Shown here in pieces: positions 1 to 7,396 of a stretch of 22,593 bases of DNA (position 1 is the stretch's first letter; each line of letters opens with the position of its first letter). The notes below the pieces were generated by a model. That model made no database searches. It saw nothing but the letters and a program-made list of their open reading frames with translations, and had not been told where the DNA came from. Source of the stretch: a virus; IMG/VR virus record IMGVR_UViG_3300038701_001267, positions 1 through 22,593 of that record; one strand, written 5' to 3'. The translations under genes were made by a program, and so were the position numbers.

Positions 1-216
1 AAATTCGAAAACCCCGCAATGTCGGCGGTTGGCTCCGGTGTCAAGTCTGTACTGTTCGGACACCTGCCTTCCTACAAGATTGCAACCACCGGACTGGACT
101 TCGCAGTTTCTGCGGACGCACAGTTCGAAAAGGATGTTACGGTTTACCGCTGGACCTACCGGTTCGACGGCAACCTGTCTCACGCATCCCACGTGAAGTA
201 CCTCACGACTTCCTAG
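1..216 (+). CDS. Major capsid protein, C-terminal fragment (HK97 fold)
   Basis: The reading frame is open from the first base, so the gene starts upstream of the window; the last 71 residues are visible. The pattern of a glycine-rich turn, 'VLFGHLPSYKI', then alternating strands and 'YRWTYRFDGNLSHASHVKYL' close to the stop resembles the C-terminal A-domain and P-domain end of HK97-type capsid proteins, which form the icosahedral shell. A terminator follows directly, and head-tail connector genes come 2.5 kb later, which fits a capsid gene at the end of a head operon. The fragment is short, so the call rests on this C-terminal pattern plus gene order. Another virion protein is the main alternative. 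Confidence 0.7.
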   Translation, partial: KFENPAMSAVGSGVKSVLFGHLPSYKIATTGLDFAVSADAQFEKDVTVYRWTYRFDGNLSHASHVKYLTTS

Positions 217-232
217 TCACTGGTACTGCGAA

Positions 233-263
233 GGCCCTCAGGGAAAACCCTGGGGGTCTTTGC
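233..263 (+). terminator. Rho-independent terminator after the capsid gene
   Basis: An 11-bp stem (GGCCCTCAGGG pairing with CCCTGGGGGTC, including G-U pairs) closes an AAAA loop at 244-247 and is followed by a short T run, with a second T-rich stretch at 277-285. It lies 17 bp after the capsid stop codon. It would separate capsid transcription from the glycosyltransferase cassette. Confidence 0.7.
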
Positions 264-284
264 GTATTTCTGGGGCTTTTTGTT

Positions 285-296
285 TAGACTGTCCCC
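285..296 (+). promoter_or_regulatory. Leaderless promoter -10 element for the GT4 gene
   Basis: TAGACT at 285-290 is followed by six bases (GTCCCC) and then the ATG at 297. Transcription would start at or next to the A of the start codon. No Shine-Dalgarno sequence precedes this ATG. A weak -35 candidate, TTGCGT, lies at 260-265 with a long 19-base spacer. The same spacing recurs at several other genes in the window. Confidence 0.6.
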
Positions 297-1484
297 ATGG
301 GATACGAAAAAATTAATGCGGCAGTTTCTGTAGCTTCGAACTTTTATGGGGCTTCTACCGGGTATGGGAACCAAGTCACCTATTTGTTGGACAGGATGAA
401 GCGCCACAAAATGGATGTGGCCATGCTGGCAAACTATGGCCTAGAGGGTCGCTTTGAGAAAATCAAAACACGGTTCGGGACTGTGCCTGCTTACCCGCGG
501 GGCTTTGCCCAACACTCGCATGACGTTATCCCGGTTTGGCATTCGCACTTCACTAGCCAACATGCGGACAAACCGCGGGCGCTGTTTACTTTGTATGACG
601 TGTGGGTTTTTAATCAGATGAAGTTTGAGGACCCGATTATTTCTTGGGTGCCCTTGGATCATGTGACGTTACCGCCTGAGGTGGCTAAGTTTTTGAAACG
701 TGACAATGTGACACCAATTACGATGTCCCCTCACGGTCAGAGACAGTTAGAAGCGGTCGGTATAAAGTCGACTTATATCCCTCACGCTGTAGACACCAAC
801 TTATATAAACCGACCTTCGAGATTGATGGCAAACCTGCCAGACAGTTCATGGGTATTAGTGACGACACTTTTCTGGTAACGATGGTGTCGGCTAATAAGG
901 CGAACGGGATTGTTCACCGTAAGGGTTTGGCAGAAGCTCTGACGGCTTTCGCGATGTTCCTGCATGAGAAACCGGACTCGCATTTGTATTTACACATGGA
1001 GCCCTCTAACGCCTATGGCGGGTTTGTTATCCCTCGCCTTTTGCGGGCGGTCGGTATTCCTCCAGAGAAAGTTACTGTGGCTGATTCGACCCAGTTGCGT
1101 ATTGGTTATCCGGTGGAAACCATGGCGGCGATTTATACGATGTCTGACGTGTTGCTTATGCCGTCTTATGGGGAGGGTTTTGGTATCCCGCTGATTGAGG
1201 CACAGTCGACAGGGACTCGAGTGCTGACGTCGTCGTGGACTGCCATGGCTGACCTTGCTGGCCCCTCGTCGTGGATTGTTGCGGGGCAACCGTTGTGGGA
1301 TGAGACTCAGGTGGCGATGTATCAGATGCCGTTGATTAGTTCTATTGTTGATGGGTTGAAGCTGGCTTATGATGCGCCGCGGGGTGTTGATGATGAGTCC
1401 CGCGAGTGGGCTAAACAGTTTGATGTGGAAAAGGTTTGGCAGGAAAAATGGCTGCCATTCTTCAGAGAGTTTTTCAGCGCTTAA
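297..1484 (+). CDS. GT4-type (GT-B fold) glycosyltransferase
   Basis: This 395-residue protein is full length for a retaining GT-B glycosyltransferase. The N-terminus has the glycine-rich acceptor-domain pattern 'GASTGYGNQVTYLL', and the C-terminal domain has the diagnostic nucleotide-sugar motif 'PSYGEGFGIPLIEAQ' at about residues 288-302, preceded by 'AAIYTMSDVLLM'. Such enzymes transfer a sugar from an activated donor to a protein, lipid or glycan. It lies between the capsid gene and the connector gene, where neither packaging nor assembly needs it. Glycosylation of the phage's own virion proteins is one inferred role; altering host surface glycans is the other. No Shine-Dalgarno is present; the ATG sits six bases after a -10 hexamer. 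Its stop overlaps the converging methyltransferase by 4 nt. Confidence 0.9.
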   Translation: MGYEKINAAVSVASNFYGASTGYGNQVTYLLDRMKRHKMDVAMLANYGLEGRFEKIKTRFGTVPAYPRGFAQHSHDVIPVWHSHFTSQHADKPRALFTLYDVWVFNQMKFEDPIISWVPLDHVTLPPEVAKFLKRDNVTPITMSPHGQRQLEAVGIKSTYIPHAVDTNLYKPTFEIDGKPARQFMGISDDTFLVTMVSANKANGIVHRKGLAEALTAFAMFLHEKPDSHLYLHMEPSNAYGGFVIPRLLRAVGIPPEKVTVADSTQLRIGYPVETMAAIYTMSDVLLMPSYGEGFGIPLIEAQSTGTRVLTSSWTAMADLAGPSSWIVAGQPLWDETQVAMYQMPLISSIVDGLKLAYDAPRGVDDESREWAKQFDVEKVWQEKWLPFFREFFSA

Positions 1485-1999
1485 GCCTTGACCCCGTAAA
1501 AGTAAAGGTCCTGTGACTCGGGGTTGTACTCAAACGCATGTTCACTAAACATTGCGTTTAGGTCGAACTCTTGTTCGAAGTCTTGTTGGTTGAGGTTGCG
1601 GTAATAGTCGCCGGTGTGTGGTGATGAGCCACGGTCTGTTCGGCTTGTCCCGTGTTCGGGCCTACCGTCGGAGGCGCAGGTGATGAGTACGGCGGTGTTT
1701 GCCATGCGGTGCATGTTGGTAAAGGTGGCGACCCATTCGGGGTTGTGCTCGAAGCATTCTGCCGATACGGCTATGTCGAAGCTGTTGTCGGGGTAGTCCA
1801 GTTTTTCTCCGCCTGACACAACGTCTACGCCGGGACCGGGGCCGATGTCCACACCGACATAACGTGTCGCGTTATAGAAGTCGCGGACGGTGCCGTTGAT
1901 GTTGAGCGATCCGACTTCGAGGACTTGCACACCTTCGAACCATTCGGGGTGAGCTGTTTTGATTTTGCTAAACCAGGTTCGTTGTTGTTTATGAGCCAT
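1481..1999 (-). CDS. Class I SAM-dependent methyltransferase
   Basis: The 172-residue product has the class I methyltransferase order: 'VLEVGSLNINGT' (glycine-rich SAM-binding motif I, about residues 26-37), 'RYVGVDIGPGPGVDV' (acidic motif II), 'SFDIAVSAECFEHNP' (motif IV region), then a C-terminal substrate region. The size suggests a small-molecule or sugar methyltransferase; no DNA methylase DPPY or PC motif is seen. The only reverse-strand gene in the structural half, it lies between two glycosyltransferases, so methylating their transferred sugar is a plausible but inferred role. ATG 1999 is preferred over GTG 2002 because it places a -10 hexamer exactly six bases upstream; there is no Shine-Dalgarno. 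Confidence 0.85.
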   Translation of the reverse strand: MAHKQQRTWFSKIKTAHPEWFEGVQVLEVGSLNINGTVRDFYNATRYVGVDIGPGPGVDVVSGGEKLDYPDNSFDIAVSAECFEHNPEWVATFTNMHRMANTAVLITCASDGRPEHGTSRTDRGSSPHTGDYYRNLNQQDFEQEFDLNAMFSEHAFEYNPESQDLYFYGVKA

Positions 2000-2016
2000 C
2001 ACACTAGGATACCCGT
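2000..2016. promoter_or_regulatory. Bidirectional leaderless promoter between methyltransferase and GT2 genes
   Basis: The 17-bp gap between two divergent ATG codons contains TAGGATA (2005-2011). Read on the plus strand it gives TAGGAT, then six bases, then the GT2 ATG at 2017. Read on the minus strand it gives TATCCT, then six bases, then the methyltransferase ATG at 1999. One element thus could serve as the -10 of both genes with identical spacing. A TTGTTG at 1982-1987 gives the plus-strand direction a -35 candidate at a 17-base spacer; no comparable minus-strand -35 is obvious. Confidence 0.6.
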
Positions 2017-2685
2017 ATGCTTCCTAACTTGATTGTGCCGGTGTTGAACCGTTACGACCTGCTAGAGAAAATGGTTAGGTCAATCGACTACCCTGTCCGC
2101 AATCTGCTTATTGTCGACAATGGGAAACAGTTACAAAGTATGGGCGGGAACTTAACATATGCGAACGAATACGTCGGTGAGTTTAACGTATTAAGTTTGC
2201 CCTCTAACCTTGGGGTTGCCGCCTCATGGAACCTCGGGATAAAACTTTTCCCCCACGACGACCGGTGGTTTTTTGCTTCTAATGACATGAGGTTCGACCC
2301 AGGCGACCTAGAGGCACTCTCAAAGGCCAGGAGAGACGCTGTAACGCTCTCTAACTACTACCCCTACTTCCACACCTTCGCGTTAGGTGAAGCCGTTGTG
2401 GACGAGGTGGGGCTGTTTGACGAGCGTTTCTATCCAGCTTACTTCGAGGACACAGATTATATGCGCCGGTGTGAAATAAAAAACATCCCTGTCGACCGGG
2501 TAAATGTTGCACGCCATCATGAAAACAGTTCGACGATTAACTCTGACCCAAAATTGTTGTCACAAAATGGGGTCACTTTTCAACGCAACCAAAAACTGCA
2601 CAGTAAGAAACTCGCTGCGGTTGACGATACTTGGTCTTGGAGTTTGCGCGATCGGCGAGCGGGGGAATGGCTACAGGTAGACTAG
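2017..2685 (+). CDS. GT2-type (GT-A fold) glycosyltransferase
   Basis: The 222-residue protein begins with the GT-A nucleotide-binding pattern 'LIVPVLNRYDLLEKMVRSID' and 'LLIVDNG', followed by 'PSNLGVAASWNLGI' and 'FFASNDMRF' (about residues 84-92, in the position of the DXD metal-binding motif). 'YFEDTDYMRRCEI' near residue 142 matches the ED-containing catalytic region of family 2 enzymes. This is an inverting transferase, likely using a nucleotide sugar and a divalent metal. The start ATG lacks a Shine-Dalgarno and sits six bases after a -10 hexamer. With the GT4 enzyme and the methyltransferase it forms a three-gene sugar cassette inserted before the head-tail connector. Confidence 0.88.
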   Translation: MLPNLIVPVLNRYDLLEKMVRSIDYPVRNLLIVDNGKQLQSMGGNLTYANEYVGEFNVLSLPSNLGVAASWNLGIKLFPHDDRWFFASNDMRFDPGDLEALSKARRDAVTLSNYYPYFHTFALGEAVVDEVGLFDERFYPAYFEDTDYMRRCEIKNIPVDRVNVARHHENSSTINSDPKLLSQNGVTFQRNQKLHSKKLAAVDDTWSWSLRDRRAGEWLQVD

Positions 2686-2701
2686 AGCTCGGAGGCTTAC
2701 T

Positions 2702-3313
2702 GTGGCGATTACTAATGGTTATTGTTCCCTAGCGGATATTAAAGCGGCGTTACGCATCACTGACGACATTGACGACACACTCTTAGAGTTGTGTATTGAG
2801 TCTGCGTCTCGGGACATTGACGGCGCAACCGAACGTGTGTTCTATCAAGACACCGACGAGGTTCGAACATATGTTCCAACTGATTCTTTCCTGGTAGAAA
2901 TTGACGACCTGGTATCTCTAACTACGCTTCGCACTTCCTCTGGCGGTGTGAACTTTGACGTGACTTGGAGTGAAGACGATTACCAGTTGGAGCCGTTGAA
3001 CTCTCAAGCGGGCGGGCTGGTAGTGCCGGCTTCTAGAATCCGCGCCATCGGGTCCTACCTGTTTCCCGTTTTCGAACCTTCTAACATAAACGCACAAGAG
3101 GCCACAGTTGAGGTCACAGGAACCTTCGGGTTCTCAAGTGTCCCCACTGCTATACGCCAGGCCACAATTCTTTTAGGCATGAGGCACTACAAGCGTTACG
3201 ATTCCCCGCTCGGTATTGCCGGCTTCTCCGACGTGGGCGCTGTGCGCGTGTCACGTATTGACCCGGATGTTGAGAATCTGATTGCGCCGTTTAAGAAAGT
3301 GAGAATGGCGTGA
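2702..3313 (+). CDS. Head-tail connector protein (gp6-like)
   Basis: This 203-residue protein opens with 'CSLADIKAALRITDDIDDTLLELCIESASRDID', the helical N-terminal signature of gp6-like DNA-packaging and head-tail connector proteins, which dock as a ring below the portal. A beta-rich middle section and a C-terminal helical segment with 'AIRQATILLGMRHYKRY' also fit that family. It starts with GTG at 2702 behind a strong GGAGG at 2692-2699 region. It is the first gene of the tail-assembly operon and overlaps the next gene by GTGA. The family assignment is from pattern recognition without a profile search. Confidence 0.75.
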   Translation: MAITNGYCSLADIKAALRITDDIDDTLLELCIESASRDIDGATERVFYQDTDEVRTYVPTDSFLVEIDDLVSLTTLRTSSGGVNFDVTWSEDDYQLEPLNSQAGGLVVPASRIRAIGSYLFPVFEPSNINAQEATVEVTGTFGFSSVPTAIRQATILLGMRHYKRYDSPLGIAGFSDVGAVRVSRIDPDVENLIAPFKKVRMA

Positions 3314-3714
3314 GTGATATCACTGCCATGTCGCAGGGTATTGCTAACAACCTTGCCAGAATTTCAGGCATTCGCACTTACCCCGAAATTCCGGACAACC
3401 CTGCCCTGCCCGCTGCTGTGGTTTCTTTGGTATCTGTCGATTACGATCAGGCCTTCGCCGGTGGTCTGACGGATTACACCTTTGAGGTGACTGTCATTGT
3501 TTCTAGGGTCACTGAGAGGCGAGCGCAAAAGCGCGTACACGATTTGGTGCAAACCGGGTCCGGGTCTGTCAAAGACGCTATCCAGTTTGACCGGACTCTC
3601 GGCGGTGAGGCGTTCGATTGTGTAGTGACCGAAATGAATAACATCGCGTCCGTTAGTATTGGGGATATAGAGTATTTGACCGCGGCGTTCATCGTCGTAG
3701 TTCGAGCAAACTAA
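3310..3714 (+). CDS. Probable tail terminator / head-tail joining protein
   Basis: The 134-residue product has an N-terminal helix, 'YPEIPDNPALPAAVVSLVSVDYDQAF' and alternating strands ending in 'YLTAAFIVVVRA'. This alpha-beta layout, length and position just before the tail tube gene match tail terminator proteins (lambda gpU-like) that cap the tube and join it to the head. The GTG start overlaps the connector stop codon (GTGA), implying translational coupling. A head-closure protein is the alternative. Assignment depends on gene order more than on a diagnostic motif. Confidence 0.6.
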   Translation: MSDITAMSQGIANNLARISGIRTYPEIPDNPALPAAVVSLVSVDYDQAFAGGLTDYTFEVTVIVSRVTERRAQKRVHDLVQTGSGSVKDAIQFDRTLGGEAFDCVVTEMNNIASVSIGDIEYLTAAFIVVVRAN

Positions 3715-3726
3715 GGAGTAAAAGCC

Positions 3727-4152
3727 GTGGCGAAATTCGTGGCGACCGACGTAAAGACAACCATCAACGGGGTCGACTTCAGCGACCACATTGCGGCTGT
3801 CACATTAGACATTTCAACAGACGAAATTGAAACCACGGCGTTCTCGTCCGTGGGTTTCCGGACTCGTATTGCTGGTCTAAAAGATGGGTCCATTACTTTG
3901 GACTTCCACCAAGACTTTGGCACTGCAGGTTCCAACGCTGTTGACTCAACCATTTGGAACAACTTCGGTAGCTTGGCTACTGTTGTGGTTTCTCCGACCA
4001 GCGGTTCTGTGTCGCCTAGTAATCCTGCGTACAGTGGGGTCTATTTGATTTCACAGACAACCCCGCTGGCGAGTAGTGTCGGGGATCTCGCAACCCAGAG
4101 TCTGACCTGGCCCACTGCAGGAACCGCGGGAATCACACGCGCAACTTCCTAA
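3727..4152 (+). CDS. Major tail (tube) protein
   Basis: This 141-residue, beta-rich, serine- and threonine-rich protein contains 'VKTTINGVDFSDHIAAVTLDISTDEIETTAFSS' split over several strands, 'GSITLDFHQDFG' and a threonine-rich C-terminus. These match small siphovirus tail tube subunits, which polymerise as hexameric rings along the tape measure. It has a strong ribosome binding site (AAGGAG at 3713-3718) before the GTG at 3727, in keeping with high expression. Position between tail terminator and tail assembly chaperones supports the call. Confidence 0.8.
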   Translation: MAKFVATDVKTTINGVDFSDHIAAVTLDISTDEIETTAFSSVGFRTRIAGLKDGSITLDFHQDFGTAGSNAVDSTIWNNFGSLATVVVSPTSGSVSPSNPAYSGVYLISQTTPLASSVGDLATQSLTWPTAGTAGITRATS

Positions 4153-4160
4153 TTTATGGT

Positions 4161-4172
4161 TAGAATAAGAGC
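4161..4172 (+). promoter_or_regulatory. Leaderless promoter -10 element for tail assembly chaperone gene
   Basis: TAGAAT at 4161-4166 is followed by AAGAGC and the ATG at 4173, the same six-base spacing as at the glycosyltransferase genes. There is no strong Shine-Dalgarno, though the purine-rich AAGAG could act weakly as one. No convincing -35 is seen. It would permit tail chaperone expression separate from the upstream operon. Confidence 0.5.
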
Positions 4173-4424
4173 ATGGAACCTATTGCTCTTACCGTAAATT
4201 TTGCCGACGGGTCTAAAAAGACTGTCACTTGTATTGCTGCCGATTTGATTGCGTTCGAAACTAAGTTCGATTTGAGCGTTGTCAAACTGGAGCAAGACTT
4301 GCGTCTGACACATTTGTTCTATCTTGCATGGCACGCGACGAAACGTGCCGGGGATACGACGGATGAGTTTGAGAAGTGGACCGAGTCCGTTGCGATTGTG
4401 TCACAGGCTGAAGAAAAAAAATAA
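4173..4424 (+). CDS. Tail assembly chaperone, short form (gpG-like)
   Basis: The 83-residue product is small, acidic at its C-terminus and ends 'SQAEEKK' at a run of eight adenines. Position between the tail tube and tape measure genes, plus the downstream overlapping -1 frame, identify it as the unshifted tail assembly chaperone. In lambda-like phages this protein coats the tape measure while the tube polymerises and is absent from the virion. The ATG follows a -10 hexamer rather than a clear ribosome binding site. The sequence itself is too divergent for recognition by motif; the frameshift architecture is the main evidence. Confidence 0.8.
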   Translation: MEPIALTVNFADGSKKTVTCIAADLIAFETKFDLSVVKLEQDLRLTHLFYLAWHATKRAGDTTDEFEKWTESVAIVSQAEEKK

Positions 4425-4579
4425 GGGGGCTAGGAGCCTCTAGCCTTCACTGGATGATCGCTTCTATGGCGGTCGAGACTGGCATTGCGCCTTCTGAGTT
4501 GTTGAGCTTGGAACCGCGCATGTTGTGGACCATGCACCGGTATATGGTGTCTAAATCGCAGAGGCAGGCTCAGCGGTAA
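4173..4579 (+). CDS. Tail assembly chaperone, -1 frameshift product (gpGT-like)
   Basis: If ribosomes slip back one base on the adenine run ending at 4421, base 4421 is read twice and translation continues in the -1 frame to TAA at 4577-4579. This gives 83 plus 52 residues, about 135 in all. The added segment contains 'MIASMAVETGIAPSELLSL' and 'LEPRMLWTMHRYMV', a helical, methionine-rich tail typical of the T domain that recruits tail tube subunits. The frame has no stop between the slip site and 4577, and it fills what would otherwise be a 165-bp gap before the next gene. This programmed -1 frameshift is conserved among long-tailed phages, and the sequence here supports it directly. Confidence 0.85.
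4414..4445 (+). promoter_or_regulatory. Programmed -1 frameshift signal (A8 slip site and stem-loop)
   Basis: Eight adenines at 4414-4421 provide a heptameric A_AAA_AAA slippery site immediately before the TAA of the zero frame. Six bases downstream a perfect hairpin starts: GGCTAG (4428-4433), loop GAGCCT, CTAGCC (4440-4445). Slip site, 6-nt spacer and stem are the standard layout of a stimulated -1 frameshift. Confidence 0.85.
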
Positions 4580-4589
4580 ACTAGGGCAT
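4577..4589 (+). promoter_or_regulatory. Possible leaderless promoter -10 for the gene at 4590
   Basis: TAAACT (4577-4582), which contains the stop of the frameshifted chaperone, lies seven bases before the ATG at 4590. No -35 element and no Shine-Dalgarno are evident. The resemblance to the other hexamer-start pairs in the window is the reason for listing it. Confidence 0.4.
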
Positions 4590-5174
4590 ATGCCCCGTGC
4601 CGGTTCTCCAGAAATTTTGTCGTTTGATATTCGCGACTTGGACATTGACCGTGCGCTCTATCACCTGCGTAACACTGATAAAGATTTATACAATCAGATG
4701 CGCCGGGATTTTCGTACTGCTGTAAAACCGATTGCGAAAGAGCTGCAGGGGAATATCCCTCGGGGTGGTTCGCCTTTGTCGGGGATGTCTCGGTCGCCGC
4801 GCAAGGCTCGCACGATGAAGAGTGCCGATCAGAGGTCGCCTTATGTGTGGAAGTTGCCTGCAACAAAAATTGACATCGGGAGCAGACGTAGCGGTAGACG
4901 TGGCACTAAGTCTGTCGCACGTATTCAGTTTCTGGACAAGCGACCCTTCTCGGCGTTCAGCATTTTAGAAACGGCAAGGCAGTCAAGTACCCCACGTGGC
5001 CAAAACATGATCGCGGGTATTACTTCGAAGTTCCCCAACAATGGCAAAGGGCGTTGGGTTATTGAACAGTTTTATGATCGGCGCCAAGAAATGGTGCGTA
5101 TCGGTAGGCGCGTAGTGGCGAAATATAGTCGCTCGATTACTAAAAAAATTGCAAGTGGAAAGGTCTCCATCTGA
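4590..5174 (+). CDS. Structural or tail protein of unknown function
   Basis: This 194-residue protein is strongly basic, with arginine- and lysine-rich stretches such as 'SPRKARTMKSADQR' and 'SRRSGRRGTKSVARI'. The N-terminus 'LDIDRALYHLRNTDKDLYNQMRRDFRTAVKPIAKELQ' is helical. The fold outline resembles the HK97 gp10-like family of head-tail and minor tail proteins, but that family usually sits before the tail tube gene, not after the chaperones. It precedes the tape measure and its stop codon overlaps that start (TGATG), so co-translation is likely. A tail tip or tape-measure-associated role is inferred only. Confidence 0.55.
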   Translation: MPRAGSPEILSFDIRDLDIDRALYHLRNTDKDLYNQMRRDFRTAVKPIAKELQGNIPRGGSPLSGMSRSPRKARTMKSADQRSPYVWKLPATKIDIGSRRSGRRGTKSVARIQFLDKRPFSAFSILETARQSSTPRGQNMIAGITSKFPNNGKGRWVIEQFYDRRQEMVRIGRRVVAKYSRSITKKIASGKVSI

Positions 5175-7015
5175 TGGCTATTAGTCTGCCGATTGTTTCC
5201 TCTTTTGATAACCGGGGTTTGCGTAGGGCGAAAGATGCTCTGCGTAGTTTTGGTAATTTTGCTGCCGACATTGGGAAGATTGCGGCGGGTGCTGTTACTG
5301 CTGTGGCTGTGGCTGGTGTGCGTGAGGCGGCACAATTCGAGACTTCGATTGCGAAGATTGAGGGTTTGGTAGGTGTTGGTGGGGAGGCTCTTGATGAGCT
5401 TGCTGGTGCTGCTAGGCGTTTAGGCCCTGAGACTGGTCGGTCGGCTCAGGAGGCGGCTGATGCGTTGTTTGTTATTACGTCGGCGGGTTTGCGTGGGGCT
5501 GATGCTGTTGAGGCGTTAGAGCTGTCTTTGAAGGCTTCTACTGCTGGGCTGGGTGAGACGCAGGATATTGCGCGATCTGTTGCTGGTGCTATGAATGCTT
5601 ATGGTGCTGAGACTATTGATGCGGCTAAAGCGACGGATGTGATTGTTGCTACTGCTCGTGCCGGTAACTTTGAGACTTCTCAGTTTGCGTCGGCTATTGG
5701 TCGGGTGTTGCCGTTCGCGCAACAGGCTGGGGCGAGTCTTGAGGATATGGGTGGCGCTGTTGCGCTTTTGACTAGGACGAATGGTGATGCGGCGCAGTCT
5801 GTGACGCAGGTGTCGTCTTTGTTTAGGGCTTTTGTTATTCCGACTGAGCAGGCTAAGACTGCGTTGGCGAATGTTGGTTTGTCTGCTGAGGATATGCGGA
5901 CTGCTATTGCGGAGCAGGGTTTGCCGGCGGCGTTGGACATGCTTGAGGACAAACTGGGTGGCAACCGTGAGGAGCTTGGTCGGCTTCTGGGTTCGAGTGA
6001 GGCGGCGTCTGCTGCGTTCCAAATTTTGGATGCGGATTCGGGGACGCTTGCTGAGACTTTTGGTGTGGTTAATGATGCTACTGGTATCACTAATGAGGCG
6101 TTTGATGTTGCGGCTGATACTGCGAGTGTGAAGTTTGCTCAGGCGATGGGGACGGCTCGCGAGAGTTTGCTTGTCATTGGTGAGGAATTGTTAGAACGGT
6201 TGTTGCCGTATCTTGAAAGATTCAGCACCTTTATGGAAGAGAACGGGCCTGCAATTGAAGAAGGTTTCGATAATATCTTTACTGTTGTCGAACGTGTTGC
6301 AGAGGGCGTCGGTGAGTTCATTGAAAAGTTGGTGGGCAATGAATCTTTCCAGGAGTTTCTTTCTACTTTGGGGACATGGTTTGAGAATACTTGGCCGATT
6401 GTTGAGGAGCTTGTAGCGCAAATTGGGGATTTGGCTGTTTCGCTGTTTCCAATTTTAACCACTGCAATTGAAACCGCATTGCCAATTATTGAAAGTGTTG
6501 TAAGCATTTTTAAAGACCTGGGTTTCTTCCTAGGGGTTGCCTTAGAAGAAATCGGATTTTTGCAACAAGAGTTCCCGCTGTTGCAAGCTACCTTTGAACT
6601 TGCTACTGGACCTATTCGCCTTTTGGCTGCAGCCTTTGAACTTTTGGCTAATGGCTTGCGGCGAGTCCGGGAGGAGTACGAAAAGTGGAAAGGCTCTAAC
6701 GCTCCCGACGAACTTCTGCCCGGACCTATAACAGACCAGAATGTTCGCTTACCGGCACCACAGACTAGGGCTACGGGTGGCCCTGTGCAAGCCGGACAAA
6801 GCTACCTTATCGGTGAGCGTGGTGCTGAAATGTTTGTACCCCGCCAGGATGGTTCTATTGTTCCTAACCACAGGCTTGGTGCTGGCGGTGGTGGCGGTAT
6901 TTACATTACGGTGAACGCTGGTATGGGGACGAATGGACCCCAGGTCGGTGAGGAGATTGTGGCTGCTATTAAGCGGTATGAGCGGTCTAGCGGGCGGGTG
7001 TTTGCTAGTGCGTAG
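5174..7015 (+). CDS. Tape measure protein
   Basis: The 613-residue protein has the core of phage tape measure proteins: 'RDAAQFETSIAKIEGLVG'-like motif (here 'REAAQFETSIAKIEGLVG', residues about 49-66), 'LGPETGRSAQEAADALFVITSAG', 'SLKASTAGLGETQDIA' and 'GRVLPFAQQAGASLEDMGG'. A hydrophobic helical segment lies around residues 410-490, and the C-terminus has the glycine-rich 'YLIGERGAEMFVPRQDGSIV' motif. It sets tail length and is ejected with DNA. Using the usual figure of about 1.5 angstrom per residue, the tail would be about 90 nm, which is an inference. The plus strand of the first two thirds is very G/T-rich, unlike the last third, which suggests a mosaic join near 6200. Confidence 0.95.
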   Translation: MAISLPIVSSFDNRGLRRAKDALRSFGNFAADIGKIAAGAVTAVAVAGVREAAQFETSIAKIEGLVGVGGEALDELAGAARRLGPETGRSAQEAADALFVITSAGLRGADAVEALELSLKASTAGLGETQDIARSVAGAMNAYGAETIDAAKATDVIVATARAGNFETSQFASAIGRVLPFAQQAGASLEDMGGAVALLTRTNGDAAQSVTQVSSLFRAFVIPTEQAKTALANVGLSAEDMRTAIAEQGLPAALDMLEDKLGGNREELGRLLGSSEAASAAFQILDADSGTLAETFGVVNDATGITNEAFDVAADTASVKFAQAMGTARESLLVIGEELLERLLPYLERFSTFMEENGPAIEEGFDNIFTVVERVAEGVGEFIEKLVGNESFQEFLSTLGTWFENTWPIVEELVAQIGDLAVSLFPILTTAIETALPIIESVVSIFKDLGFFLGVALEEIGFLQQEFPLLQATFELATGPIRLLAAAFELLANGLRRVREEYEKWKGSNAPDELLPGPITDQNVRLPAPQTRATGGPVQAGQSYLIGERGAEMFVPRQDGSIVPNHRLGAGGGGGIYITVNAGMGTNGPQVGEEIVAAIKRYERSSGRVFASA

Positions 7016-7039
7016 AATGGAATCGGGAAGGATTTACTG

Positions 7040-7396
7040 ATGCAGGCTCCAGGTGAACTTGATTTGACTTTGTACCAGGGTGCGACTTTTGATTATGAGT
7101 TGTCGTGGTCGGCTGCTGGTTCGGCGGTGGATTTGACGGATTATTCGGCACGTATGCAGGTGCGTCCTTCGTATTCGAGTGGGTCTGTGGTTGTTGAGTT
7201 GACGTCGGATTCTGGGATTGTGTTGGGTGGTACGGCGGGGACGATTGAGTTGGGTTTGTCTGCGTCTGCTACTGAGGCTTTGGGGTTTACTTCTAGTCGG
7301 CAGTTTGTTTACGATTTGGAGTTGGAGTCGGATTCTGGTGTGGTGACTCGGTTGGTGCAGGGCCGTTTTTTTATTGATCCGGAGGTTACTCGGTGA
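7040..7396 (+). CDS. Small beta-rich tail protein, unknown function
   Basis: The 118-residue product consists of regular short strands ('[17 protein letters not shown]', '[15 protein letters not shown]', '[13 protein letters not shown]', '[15 protein letters not shown]'), suggesting an immunoglobulin-like or baseplate-like beta sandwich. Proteins of this kind are common immediately before fibre genes in siphoviruses. A good ribosome binding site (GGAAGGA at 7027-7033) precedes the ATG. The stop overlaps the collagen-like fibre start by GTGA, so the two products may be made in linked amounts. A fibre-docking or tail-tip role is inferred. Confidence 0.6.
   Translation: MQAPGELDLTLYQGATFDYELSWSAAGSAVDLTDYSARMQVRPSYSSGSVVVELTSDSGIVLGGTAGTIELGLSASATEALGFTSSRQFVYDLELESDSGVVTRLVQGRFFIDPEVTR

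Noticed and set aside
3364-3789. 141-residue minus-strand frame over the tail terminator gene
   Set aside because: Lies opposite a gene with correct operon spacing and overlaps; no ribosome binding site.
5516-6022. 168-residue minus-strand frame within the tape measure gene
   Set aside because: Low-complexity arginine- and serine-rich antisense of a G/T-rich gene; no start signal.
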